From positions 186,001-250,000 of the forward strand of contig PUDQ02000084.1 of assembly GCA_002964805.2 (NCBI GenBank): a stretch of DNA of 64,000 nt, in the 5' to 3' direction. Shown here one piece after another: positions 45,675-58,093 of this stretch. The first letter of the stretch is position 1, and every line of letters begins with the position of its first letter. Position numbers and translations under genes: made by a program. Under the pieces are notes generated by a model. The model did no database searches. It was not told the origin of the DNA and saw only the letters and a list, made by a program, of their open reading frames with translations. Origin of the DNA: Trametes villosa. Taxonomy: Eukaryota > Basidiomycota > Agaricomycetes > Polyporales > Polyporaceae.

Positions 45675-46450
45675 GTTCCTGTATGCTTTTGGGCCCCCAG
45701 CTCCTTTCACCTTGGATTATATAGCCAGATGCGTGCTCGCAGTGCTATTGTGACCAAGCTCGAGACCAAGTTTGGCGTTCTGACGAATAATGTCGATAAT
45801 CTTGGTAATCAGAGACTTCGAGGAATCATCTGCATGGGAATCGAAAGCAAGCTCGCCACCGACGGTGATCATATGGCGAGGCCGGTCCATGGCCACCTGA
45901 ATACAATGGAAGTCAGTATGACAAATCCTTATGACGGGCTGATGAACGCACCTGTCTGAGACCTGCGTCGAAGTCCTAAGTATGTGCCGCATCGGTATCC
46001 GTATGTACTCACGTCGCGCCGCAAAAACCATCGAACAAACCAGCGCGCGTGAGTCTATGAACGCGTTCATTCATCCGCGGATAAGTACATTGTGAGTACG
46101 GGTAATTGGTAGTTGGGTAAGTACTAGGTAATCGTGGATACGGGTAATGCGGATGGGGGGTAACTGTGGCGGGGCCGGAGCCGTGCAGTGCAGCATGCTT
46201 AAGCAAGAGATGCGGTGGATGATGGGTGTGGGCGGAGCAAGCGAGGACGAAGCAAGAAGTGAAGTGCGCGGAGCCGCTGCTAACTAACAGTACACAGTTC
46301 AGAGTCAGAAGTCAGACGAAAGCGCGCCGCGGCCCGGCCCAAGTCCCAACAGCAGCAGCACGGCCGACGCGCGTCACGAAGAGGAAGGGGGAAAGCTAAG
46401 CAAAAGCCGAAGTCGACGCACGTCCACAACATCGACAGCCAAGTCAACGC
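45675..46450. other. Intergenic region between GST and HMG-CoA reductase genes
   Basis: 776 bp holding the GST promoter and the reductase 3' UTR. A short tract near 46098-46150 contains imperfect GGGTAA-like repeats, including two copies of TACGGGTAAT. No gene is seen. Confidence 0.5.
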
Positions 46451-49400
46451 CTACTTCGAGTCGACGTTGTACGGCTGCGCCGCCGCGACGACGGGCACGA
46501 CGGGGAACTCGCGCGCGGCCTCCTCGGGGCCGGGCGTGTGCGGCCGCGACGGCATCGGCGTGTTCAGCTGCGAGCGGTTGTGCGCGAGGTGCGCGCGCAC
46601 GAGGTGGCCCGCCGCGAGCGCGGACATGAGCGAGAGCTCCCCAGCCATGACAGCCGCGGCGATGATGCGCGCGAGCTGCTGCGCGTTCTGGCCGGGGTTC
46701 GTCGGGTGCGCGCCTTGCACGCCGAGCATGTCGAGCACGGCCATCTGCGGTGCGAGGATCGTGCCGCCGCCGACGGTGCCGACCTCGATGCAGGGCATGG
46801 TGACGGTGATGAGGAGGTCCTCGCCGTTGTTCGTCCTGCATCGCGGGACTTGAGCAACGATTCCACATACGGAAGAAGCGAGGGTACTTACGGTTCCATG
46901 AGGGTCATGCAGTTCGAGCTCTCGACGTTCTGCGCGGGGTCCTGGCCAGTCGCCAAGAAGATCGCCGTCAAAATGTTCGCCGCATGCGCGTTGAAGCCCC
47001 CAACAGAGCCCGCCATCGCGCTGCCCACCAAGTTCTTCTTCACGTTCACGTTGCACAGGCTCTCCACCGTCGTCTTCAGCACGCTCTTCACGACCTTGCC
47101 CGGCACGACCGCCTCCGCGACGATGCTCTTCCCGCGGCCCTCGATCCAGTTGATCGCCGCGGGCTTCTTGTCCGTGCAGTAGTTGCCCGACAGGCACAGC
47201 ACGACCATGTCCGGGAACTCGCGCCCGAGCAGCGCGAGCGCGGCCTCCGTCGCCTTCGAGATCATGTTCATCCCCATCGCGTCGCCCGTGCGCGTCGCGA
47301 AGCGCACGAACAGCGTCCGCCCCGCGAGCGCGCACTTGATCTTCTGCAGCCGCGCGAAGCGCGACGTGCCCTCGAACGCCTCCCGGATCGCGTCGTACCC
47401 CTCCGTGGACTCGATGAACGCCATTGCCTCTGCTGCGCGAACCACGGACGGGAAGTCGATCGCCGGGCCGCGCGTCATGCCGTCGTACGTGAGGACCGTG
47501 GTGACGCCCCCGCCCGCGTTGAGGGCCTTGCAGCCACGGGAGGCGGAGGCGACAAGGGTGCCCTCAGCGGTAGCCATCGGGATAGGGTACATGAGGCCGT
47601 CGATCTTGAGAGGTCCAGCGATACCAAGAGGCAGGGGCATGTAGCCGATGACGTTCTCGCAGCACGCACCCATGACGCGCGAGTAGTCGTAGTCCTTCAT
47701 GGGCACAAGCGAGTTCTCCAGCGTCTTCGTCCTTGAAGCGCGCGCTGCACAACAAAGTCAGCACTGCGCCCTTCACCGCACACCACAATCACTGCAAGAC
47801 TCACATATGAGCGCACGCCGGATCTTAACCGCCCTATCGAGGTCCCCAAGCAGCTTCTCCAGCGCATACGCCGCGATCTTGCCCGTCTGCGCGAGCAGGA
47901 TCACCTCCTCGTCGTTGAGCAGCTTCAGCGCGACCGACACCGGGCGCGGCCCGTTCTCGAAGATGTCCACGCACTCCGCGAGCGGGCGCGCCTCCATCTG
48001 CGCCGGCTCCGGCGTCTCCGGCGTGCGCGGCTCGACGGGCGCGGGCGAGCGGATCGGGAGGCGTTCCGACAGCTTGCGGTCGATCGTCTCGAGGTTCAGC
48101 GGCCGGCTCAGCACGGACATCGGCGGCTCGGGGGCGGGGACGGGCTCGGGCAGTGCGACGGCGGGCGCGGAGCTCGCCATGATCATGACGGGCGCGGGGC
48201 CGTGCTCCTCTTCCTCCGGGTCTTCAGAGATCTTGATAGAGCGCGCGCGCGAGCGGAAGCGCACGCCTTGTGTGCGGACGGCGCGCACTGCCGCGAGGCC
48301 GGAGCCGGCGGCAATACCCTTGAGCAGGTAACCGTTAAGCGCGACGCTGACCGCAAGCAGGGCGACGATCCACTTCGAGACAACGGGGTCGCCGACGAGA
48401 GAGCTCCAGGAGGACATGAAGTTCTCGATGGCCTCACCGGTTCCGACATCGGAGGGGCGGGGAGAGGCAGCGGCCGTAGGGATAGCGTGGACATAGACGG
48501 GCGGCGCGAACTTGACGACCAACTGGATGGGCTCTCCAGTCTGCGCCTGCTCAGAAACCGCAAGGTTCGCCAGGACGCTCGCAATAGCCGGGCTCGTGAT
48601 GTCCACGCGGGGAGCGGGGACGACCTCGCGCGCCGCCCGGAGCGGGTGGCTCTGGTGGCGGGCGTTAGTCGTCGCGGGCGTCAGGGTCGTGCAGAAGTTG
48701 AGGATGTGCAGAGTAAGGAAGGAGGCGATCTGGAACGCGGGTAAGGCGACTGAATATCGGCACAGCCACACGTGTGAGAAGGACGCACCAGGAGCAGCTT
48801 CAGCCTCGCCATCGGGTTCTCGACCTCTTCCATCCTGGGGCCGTCCTTGAGAAGAGAACCCTTCACGCCGATCACGGACGCGGACACGCGTTCGCGCAGG
48901 TTCTTGGGCTCGCTGGACTCGTCGGGGCGCAGGTTGGTCTTGCTGCTGGTGCGGGACATCGCACCGCGTACAGCCGTGCCGTTCGCAGTCACAGCGGTGA
49001 TAGAGCTGGAACGGGAACGGTTCATCTCGTGGACCTTCTTGATACGACGAACCTGAATAGGATTGACTGTTCAGGACCACACCACGTGATCCAAGGCAAC
49101 AGCAGCAACGCACCTCAACCATGACAGTAAGCACCGCGGTGTACAGAGTGAAAGTCATGATGCAGTCCGTGGCGAGAGCAACAGCAGCGACAGCGCAGAA
49201 CTCCTTCAGACCACCGACGCGGCTGTTAACGCCGACAAAAAGCACCGCGATCTCGAGAGCGTAGTCGCGGAGGATAACATTGCCGACACGGTCGAGAGCC
49301 TCGAGAATAACATCACCTGCGGGCTTCATCCGACCGTTCTCCTGGGGCATAATCATGTGCGGGTGCGCGAGGACTGCACGGGCCAGACGGAGTGGCTTGT

Positions 49401-50487
49401 CAAATCCGACCGTGCACACCAGGAACGGAAGAGCCTCCGTAAGCGCGATGGGGTCGAGCGGGATGTCGAGGGACCGGCAAATCGGCAGCGTGAAGAGGAA
49501 CGAGATGATAGCAGAAGAGAAGATACCGGTCGAGAGCCAGAAGTTTGAGCCGAGAGCACGGGAGGACAGGAAGAGCCTCGCGAACGTGACATGCATGAGG
49601 ATATAGCCCGTCAAAACGACAAGGATGTCCAGGGAGTCGGCTTTCTACATAGGCCATGAGCGAACGCCATTGCCGGTGCATAGGTCGTGTGACACGTACC
49701 TTCGCGAGCTCGTAGAACCGCAAGACAAGTGCGCTCAGGGCGTAGGCGACCCACTTGCTGCTCTTCATCTCGCCAATGCTCTCGTGACGCTTGCCGGCAT
49801 CAACCTCGTATTTCACACCATCAACGAAAATCGTTTTCTCGCGCCTAAGTGCGCCAACCCAGTCTTCACGGGCGCCAGGCTTGAACGAGAGGGTGAGCGA
49901 GGGGGACGCGCCAGGCTCGGACACGCTGGTGAAGCACGCGACGGACGAGGCGTTGGACCCGGCATAGTGGCAGATGGACGGGTACGCCTTGCCAGAGAGA
50001 GCGGGGAGTTCCGACACGAGGTGCTGCGCGACAGAAGACGCGTCGAGTGGGGTGACCTATTGAACACTACTTTAGCATACACACGCTCTCGGCGACCAAG
50101 TGGTATGAAGCGCATCCACGGCATTAAAACAGGAAGGTGGAGCGAATGGGGCGCACTCATTGCATGAAATGACATGCCACGTACCGTTCGCGCCTTGTCA
50201 TCGAGGCTGAACACGATCTGTTGCAGCTCTAACGCCTCCACACCGTCGCCAGTATGCTTCCATGCCTCGAGCCAGTCATGCTTCGTGACGGCGACCCATT
50301 CTCCGTTGGTAAGACGCGTGTAGGCAGGTCGGAGCGTGGGCGAGTGTGTCGATTCGAAGAAAGACGAGTGCTTAATGCCAGAGAGGATGTGGAAGTAGGC
50401 GAGTGTTGCGAGAACGAAGACGGTGACGATGGTCTCGATGGGGGAGAAGGCGGTCTGCGTCGAAAGCGGACGCAGGAGGGCACGCAT
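46451..50487 (-). CDS. HMG1: 3-hydroxy-3-methylglutaryl-CoA reductase
   Basis: Seven exons: complement(46451..46835, 46892..47744, 47805..48729, 48789..49052, 49114..49644, 49700..50056, 50185..50487); 1205 aa. The N-terminal half is membrane embedded. Residues about 220-400 form a sterol-sensing region ([36 protein letters not shown]). A Pro/Glu-rich linker precedes the catalytic domain (from about 790): [17 protein letters not shown], the catalytic region [10 protein letters not shown], and VGTVGGGT. The conserved [14 protein letters not shown] carries the catalytic histidine and the serine that AMPK/Snf1 phosphorylates in other species. It makes mevalonate from HMG-CoA with NADPH at the ER, the rate-limiting step of sterol and terpenoid synthesis. 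The sterol-sensing region suggests sterol-dependent turnover. All splice phases agree. Confidence 0.97.
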
Positions 50488-53400
50488 TTTGGCGAAGGAG
50501 GTGGGGGGTAAGAGCGAAGAGCGAAGAAGGCGTCCCAATAAATGGAGGGAATAAAAAGTCTAACCGGAGGTATTAGCAGGTGCTGCGAGGGCTGGAGCGG
50601 GAAGAGGAGTCGGTTAGAGCCGATTGGATACGCCGCGGTGGAAGAGCAGGAGTGGGACGAGTCGCGTACCGTGCAGCGACCCGCGAGAGGGACGCGGTAG
50701 AATGTGTCTAGGGCTGAAGGAGGGAGGGCGGGGCTGGCGCGGTTGAATGCGCCGTCGGGCGGGACGCCGGGGAGGACGAGGGGGGCGTTACGACTGGGCG
50801 TCGTCGGGGGGGAGAGACGGCCTGGGGGATGGGGACGAAGGAAAGGATGTGGGACGATCGGCCTTCTAATTATTATACCCGCCTAATATCTCATCAACTC
50901 CTTTCCATTTCCGGTATCGCACTCTTCTCGCCCACATCACCCACAGGCGCCCGCTGTCCGACTCCGCTCCGCCCACCGCTGCCCACGCCGGGCTCTCCTG
51001 CAGACAGCGGGCGCGGTGCACAGGACCGTCCATCTCAATCGCATCGGGATCGGCCTTGTCTGCTACTATTTCTTGCTCCTGCCGGCCGTATAGCACCAGC
51101 ATCTGACTGCCCCCGCTATTGTCCCAGGCGTATTGTCTCCTGCTCATGTCTAACCTCCGTCTTCATTTCAGCGCGTCAGGCCACCTCCCTGATCTTCCCT
51201 CTAAAACTAGCGCGACGTCCATCTTGTCTCGATGAGCGTCCGCCTCCCCGTCTTTCCGACCGCACCGCACCTTCATACCGGCGCTTCGCTGTCCCGGCCT
51301 CGGCGCGAACCATATCCCTCCGGACCTAGCAGTCTCCCCGTGTCGGGCGGAGCGCACCCGCAGTTCATCGAAAGTAAGCACTCTGCGCACAGCTTGCCTT
51401 CTGGATCACCATAGGACGAGCTACTGCACCAATAGCGCGCCTCGAGGGCCAACACGCGCCCTGACATCGTTTCCTCAATTATGCTGTATCCCGAAATAGG
51501 CAGAACGCTGCGCTATGCCGTACCTGATTCCACCACAGACGTCGACGTGCAGCAGGCTGAAGTGTCCCTCCGCCATGCACGGCAGCGCCGTTCGTCATCG
51601 ATGCCCTCATCTCGCTGCCGCCAGGCCACTCCGCAGATCGAGCCTGGGAAGGCCGTCGCCCCAAGCCTCACTCAAGCTTCGAACGTGCGGTATCTACCCG
51701 CCCACCAGATGGCTTCGCATTGCACCACCGCGGCAGCTCGTCGGCGCGAGCACTTTCGCAACATCGTATGATCCGTGGCGAGTTCATCGCGCCCCGTGCA
51801 TAACGTCCGCTCAAGAGAGCTTCGACGTATGCAAACGCTAGCTAGCGCTGATCGCGGAAGCCAGCCCGATACGGGCCTTCCATCTTCAATTTCGCCAGGT
51901 CCCACGCCCGCGGCTTCGCCGTCGCGCTGCGGCCACTCAACCCACCCCGCGCAGCCTTCTCTGGCAGCGCGGAGTGGTTCGACTGCCTGCGACCCTCAAA
52001 CCATTCTCGCACTTGCGGATTTTCAGGTCATGTCTGTATCGTATACCGGTAGCGGCGCTCCGGTCATGCGCTATCCTGTGCTCACCATTTTCATCGTAGG
52101 CGCGGAACGGCGACAAAGTCAGCCCCTGCGCGTTCTTCCAGCTGCGCACAAACAGTTTCAGTTCATGACCGCGTCTACATCGACCCACGACGCCCGAAAA
52201 CGCACGAACGGCCGGATTCTCCGTGGCGCATGACCTGCGCGAATGCCCGTGGACGCCGGGCCCGCGGTATGGCCATCCTTCTCGGAGGCGAGCACCAGCA
52301 CCGGGAGACACCTCAGAAAATACCACCCGAGCAAGGCGTCGCGTCACCCCGCGCCCACGACACCCACAGTCGTGCAAGCCCCCACTGAGCATACACGCGC
52401 GCCCCGTAGAGGCACCCGTCTAGCCCATAGTGGCAAGCAGAAGCCACACAAGCTCGGCCCCGCCTTCTAGTGCGCCTGGCGGAGTTGGCGGACCCACACA
52501 CGCCTACAATTCTGTGTCAGTGCGTGCCTCGCGGACCTGGGCTGGGGTTGGCACGCGCCGGGGCCGGGGTGCCGATCATGCTCCACGACGGTGCCCTTGT
52601 CTCTGTGTTTCACGCGCCCGGGGGTACCTGGTCTTGTCTGTGCGGCGTCCGCCACAGGTCCAGTGGCCGAGTGCATGCATTCGGGGCTAGCTTGCAGTAG
52701 CCCCCGGAGCCGCTGCGCGCGTCGATAAGGTCCATGCACGCTGTCCGTCGTGACGCCCGCCGTGCCAGGTAGGGCCGCTACGGGCGTTCTAGCGCGTTGC
52801 GTGCGCCCTAAGGTGGGAGACCTCCAATACACGTATATAGCTCTCTTGGTCGCGCTGCTGCGCCTTTGTCGTGCCGTGCCGTGCTAAAGGACTTCAGCCC
52901 TGCATTTCCCCAGGCTATAGGCCTCTTAGTAGGGTGGTTGTGTAGCGGATGCGGTGCCGGAGCATGCTCGATGTATGCGCTAGCTGCAGCTACCAAGAGT
53001 GCAGCCTCGGCATGCCCTTGAGTAGGAGCCCTCTCGCAAGAGCCCCAGGGATGCCCAGGGAATGATCAGCTGCAGTCGACGTGGGTAGAATAGGGCCTTA
53101 GCGTCCACGGTACGACGAGAATGTACGTACTTGTTGCAACGAGGATGACATACAGCTACTCATTGCCGTCGGTCGATTCTCATACTGCTGCGCAGTGTGA
53201 ACCCGTGAGGATGCGATGCTCTAGTGCGAGCAATGCCGAGCACCCTAGTGTTCTGGCGTGATAGCACAAGGAAACGTGCTGCGACAACGCTCACAAGCGG
53301 ATATCGCTTCTTGAACGGTAGTAGCTCGTGTCTGTGGCAAAAAAGAGGTCGGTCGCAGCCTCAGCGGCACGTCTCCGAGTTCCCAGCTTACCAGGGAATC

Positions 53401-54698
53401 AGTTTCGCTAGGCCTGTACCGGCTGCATCAGTTCACGGCAGTCTGAACATCCACAGATGACCAACAACGCCTGGGAATTAACAGCAACCCCAATTCCCTG
53501 CTCTCCTCCATAGGCGTCGGCCCACCGGCACCAGGCGCAGCCCAACTGTATCGCATGCGGTCTGCGCCCGCACAGATCCACAACTGCATCCGACGAGCAA
53601 GGATCATTCAACAACATTTCCCTCACCATTCTCCGAACCACCGCGGGATCTCTGGAGCTCCCCGGCGCAGCCAGCCTTCCCGACCCCCATCTCGGACGCG
53701 GGTCCAATACGTGCACCGCCTCGCATCCTCGCAAAAGGTCCGCGCACGCACGCTAGGAGCACGCACGCTCCTACAGGGACCGCCAAGGCAGCGATTCTGG
53801 ACGAGTCAACGTTTGACGGCGACAGACCCCGCAGTGCCGGATCTGTCGCTGTCAGAGCTTGACCCTGGTGGCAGAGCGCCGGGCGGGGGTGGCGCTGTGC
53901 GACGGGCTTCGAAGTGCCGTGCCACCGTGCTTCGTGAGTCGACGTGTCCAAGAAGGCCGGGAGAGAGCGTGTCCGGTGAGCACGAGGAATGTATGCGGGA
54001 CGCACCTGTACTGCCAGAACGAGTGTGCTTGAGAGAGAAGGGATAGCAATACATACAACATGTCATTCCGCGCGCCCGTATAGTACCGTCCCAACCGAGA
54101 GGCGTCGTAACACAGATACATAGATAATGAGTAGGTAAGCATGGGCATCCGGACCTGCGAGCGGGGGCAAATGCGCGATATGAGAGGAGATGCGAGGGAG
54201 AGTGAGCTACGCGACCGTGAGAGCGGAGAGTCTGAAGACGACGAACATAAGCCAAATACCGGGACCGTCTCCCTGTGATTATAAGGGCGGGGGTGAAGGG
54301 AGGAGCGGTGTTAGATGTTACAGACCACGAACCAAGCGAGGGGAGAGAGAGGCGAGCCGTATGCGGCTGTATAGGGAGTGTCTGGTAGGATCACAACGTC
54401 CGATGCGGAGCTGACCTACTAGTGCTAGTCAGACTAGCGTGGAGGGCGTCGGCCCTGAGCGCCGGATGCCGATGGGGAGGGTCGCATGCCTGCGAGTTTG
54501 GTAGAGGAAGGAGTTGCGGGATACATGGGTAACAAGGACAGGAGGGTATGAGGTCGGTAGTGCTGAGGAGAGCGTGGAGAGCATGATATACGCCAAGAAA
54601 GCCGGACATCCGGGTGGTGGTGCTCGCGCGCGATGCTGGGCATACCGGGAGCAATCTAGTCGTTCAGATATCCAAGGGGTTCGGGGTGCGTCAGGACG
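50488..54698. other. 4.2 kb gene-free region between HMGR and the G-alpha gene
   Basis: No frame on either strand shows a recognisable domain, and the exon logic that works elsewhere in the window finds nothing here. It includes the HMGR promoter at its left end and the G-alpha 3' UTR at its right end. Two inverted repeats stand out: 53754-53773 (7-bp perfect stem, 6-nt loop) and 53815-53853 (12-bp stem with one G-U type mismatch, 15-nt loop). It could contain non-coding RNA, a decayed element or simply spacer. Confidence 0.5.
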
Positions 54699-57050
54699 TT
54701 AGAGGAGCTTCGAGGCGCGTAGATGTTCTCGGATAACCATATCCTTCACTGGAGCATGAATCTGATTAGCGGTGCGTGGAAAGGAAGAAACGAGATGTTG
54801 TACCGCTAGCGATGATGCCGCCGGTGGTGGTAGTATCCTGGAGTCCGCTGATGTGAGTCGCGGCCTACACGCATTTGCAAAGAGACGTACTGTTACGGAT
54901 GTACAAAAGCCGTAGAACTTGCGCGGAATAGGGGAGTGTTCCCGGTGAATTGCGCTGAACTTGCTTCTGAAGTCTGTGATCGGGATTGAGCGTGGGCCCT
55001 CGAGCGGTAGGTCAAGCGTCGACTCACACTTCTCTACGACTTCCGGGTCGTTCGGCCGGTCGGCGAAGCTGCGCACATACTTCGCCAGCCGTATGCCGGA
55101 TTTTAGCTTGGACGACAGGATATCGCACTTGTTGAGGAAGAGCACGAGGTCGACTTTGGCAAGGAGCTTATTGGAGCAGACCTCCTTCCAGAGCAGTACG
55201 CTGTCCTCCTGTAGCAGTGATCAGCGCCCCGGACGGAGCTTGAGGGTCATAGGAAGACGGACCAGTCGGTTGATACTCCGGTCTTCCACTAGCGTTTGAT
55301 CAAATGCAGAGATCGGCGCCAGGAAGATGATCGCTAATCGTTGCATTCGTTAAAAGGATCGCATGACCTGTGAGAATGAGAACTCACCGTTCACTGCGAT
55401 CAACGACCCACGTCTTAGCTCAGTATTGCGCAACATAACATGGTCAGGAGGAAACTCGTACCATCGTCGAAGAAGGGTACCCATGTTGCTAGAGCAAGAC
55501 GGAGAGTAAGACTTTGCACCCGGTAACCAGGGAGCCGTGGTACTCACGCCGCTGGTTCGCGTTCTATCAGCAACTGGTCTGACAGAGAATACAGACGTCG
55601 CCCTGACCTGTGACCGTGATCCACCGACGTCGATGATGCGCCATTCCGTGCCAGTCTCCGGGCCAGCTTCCATGTGAAAGCTGTACTCTGATACGCCCAC
55701 GGTTTTGAGCCGCGCCCTGAGTACGTCGTCTGCAAGGATGGATGAGCGAATGAAGCCCAAGTGACTGCGACATAACACACCATCCGAGGGGAAGTACGAC
55801 AAAGAGGTGACGCGCTCTAGGTCATTTAGATAGCTGTGGGCCAAGAAGTCAAGACGTGCTCCGGCAGAAGGAGGTATTTCGGCTCACAACCCAGGGCTCT
55901 CTTCGAGTCTGATCTTCCGGCGTCGTAAGATCTGCCGGGCCACGGGATCCTCCCATAGCGCGGCCATATCCGATCGGCAGTGGTGCAAGACCGTCTGCGA
56001 CTCGTCGACGGTCTCCTGTCCAGTCGTACCCGCGGACTGAGGCCTGCCGGACGTTCGCACTTTCCACGACGCGCCAGGCCGCACAAAGACCTCTTGATGG
56101 TGGAAGGCGTGTGACGGCTGAGAGTGGCCATTGCCGTAATACGATACGTTGCCGTTGACGCTATTGCTTCCACCGACGCCCAGGGTCGTCGCTTCGTGCT
56201 CGTTAGGAGGTACAAGCTTAGCGATGAGGAGCGATTCCACATGGCGGAGAGGGTAGAGACGCCTGCGAAGATCTTCCAAGTGATAGGGCAAGGAAACCTG
56301 GTGCTCAGATTCTGAGTCTGAGTCCGGCTCGGATGTGTATATCGAGGAAGGGTAGACGTCCCGCCGCCGAATATCGCTTAACGCGTCGAGGATGGTGTGG
56401 ATGGATCGCACGATGTTCAATTGGATAACCGCGCGCCATAGGATGCGTTCCTCTCGGAATGCGTTGGGGGTGTACAGTCGCTGGAATTCTAGGCGGAAAG
56501 GTGAGTAAATATTGCCAGACGTAGTGTCGGGTGCATGAGTAGTATTCCAGGGGCGACACAGGGCGAAGAGCCGATGAATTCAGCTATAGGATAGCCGAGA
56601 GGGTGTGGATGGGTCGGCAAAAGCCATAGTATTGGGAGTGGAGCTTCTGTGACAATCTCGGGGTAGGTGGACTCGCTGATCACGACATTATGCCGTACGT
56701 CGCCCTTGGACACTATCATTCTTATAGCACTGAAGCTGAGCGACTCACGGCGAAGCGTGGTAGATTTCCCTAGAGTCCTGATTGAATAGACATCCTCGCA
56801 AGTATGCATATACATCGGACTGACCTGATTCACTCTGTCCGAGGAGGAGGAGCCTGACAATCTTTCGCTTCTTGCGCTGTTTGTCCTCGAGTCGGATGGC
56901 CTCGTCTATGGCGAGACTGACGCGCTTTGCGGCTTCCTCGTCTGCTAGCCGGTGTGCCTTCTCCTCCTCGGTCTCGTCTATGGGCGGTCTGAGCGCGGCA
57001 GAAAGAGGGTCGCGGTCCGTGGGCTCTCGGGAGACGGGCATGATGGTCAT
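54699..57050 (-). CDS. Heterotrimeric G-protein alpha subunit, divergent large basidiomycete type
   Basis: Thirteen exons: complement(54699..54748, 54804..54837, 54891..54973, 55028..55208, 55263..55333, 55388..55393, 55462..55488, 55548..55563, 55608..55729, 55781..55833, 55888..56488, 56749..56769, 56825..57050); about 496 aa against about 355 for normal G-alpha. The P-loop is GQSESGKST (residue 71 on), switch I ARLKTVGV, switch II DVGGSRSQ, base recognition FLNKCD and CTSVTDT. Serine replaces the catalytic glutamine of DVGGQ. A Ser/Asp/Gly-rich insertion of about 130 aa lies in the helical domain. There is no N-terminal MGxxxS myristoylation site and no C-terminal Cys. One exon is 6 nt (55388..55393); the preceding 16-nt exon may really be 4 nt (55551..55548), which would remove four residues and fit the family spacing better. 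Confidence 0.9.
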
Positions 57051-57963
57051 GAGCAGGGGAGAGATGGAGGCTGAGATGGAGAAGAGGGAATCTAAAGAGG
57101 AGCGGTGGCGGAGAGCGAAAAGCTGACAGTCATGAACGCTCGCTGCAAGAACCCGGTGCGCATGGGCGTCTAGCACTCCCAGCAGCACAGGCGCCAGTAT
57201 AACTCGCGCTCCCGGCTTATCCGGAATTGAGTTGTCTCAAGCTCTGTCGCGATCATGGCGCCGCAGCTGCTACCCCGGACAACGCCAGCATCGCCTCTCG
57301 CCCTCCATCACACTCGCCTCGCCCGTCTCCTTGTTTTCCGAGGAGGCCTTTGCAACCACTCGTCCCGGGGGAGACTGTCCCCGTCCGACTGCACCGCCAG
57401 CTGAAATCCACGCTCATTGCGGAACGGACGGCGTCGCTGCAGCTCTGCGTGTAACCTTGACCATCCGCTGATCGCCCTGATTGCACCGCGGGGCCTGCGT
57501 GTGTGCATGTGAGAAGATTGAATGGAGGTGCGCGCACGCCTTCTGCGCACTCCCGAATTCTGGATGGCTCCTTCTCCTCCTATCCCGATATTGAAGCCAA
57601 TCCGCCGTAAGCCGTCTTGCGAGAACCGTGCCTGGCGTGCCAGGCACCGAAGCTTCTTGGAAACCTTGCGCGTGCCCATTCTATCGCCCTGGTGGCGCTA
57701 CATGAACACGAGGCCGGCTGGCTTCTACCATGAGGACCCACTTATATCCACACAGCATTCCCTAGCAGCCCTTTGCAGCACAAACCCACTGCACCAGACA
57801 TAGTAGTCAGACGGTAACTGTATGGCCACAATACAAGTATCCTACGTGCACAAGATGGGGCTATCGAACGCGAACATCTGAGAAGAATGATCAACTCAAC
57901 CGTGCGGGCCAGGATAACGCCAGCGTCAAAGGATATGAACTTTTCCACAAAACTTGCCTACAT

Positions 57964-58085
57964 GGCTACCTGGCGCAATGGTAGCGCGTTTGGCTTCGAT
58001 CGCCCTACGGCTACTTTACGTGACGTTGTCACGCTCGCTTTCTTAAGCGACCAAAAGGTTGCAGGTTCGAGTCCTGCGGTGGTCA
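57964..58085 (+). tRNA. tRNA-Arg (anticodon TCG) with long intron
   Basis: 122 nt. The acceptor stem GGCTACC pairs with GGTGGTC, then A73. The D stem is GCGC/GCGC. The anticodon stem TTTGG pairs with CCAAA. The loop CTTCGA puts TCG at 34-36 (reads CGA). A roughly 49-nt intron follows position 37. The T arm is GCAGG-TTCGAGT-CCTGC. A TTTTT run begins a few bases after the 3' end. The 3' half resembles tRNA-Arg(ACG) at 34446. Confidence 0.92.
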
Positions 58086-58088
58086 TTA

Positions 58089-58093
58089 TTTTT
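58089..58093 (+). terminator. Pol III terminator of tRNA-Arg(TCG)
   Basis: TTTTT four nucleotides after the mature tRNA end. Confidence 0.7.

Noticed and set aside
46098..46150. Telomere-like GGGTAA repeats
   Set aside because: Copies are few, irregular and interrupted; they sit between ordinary genes, so an interstitial telomere is not supported.
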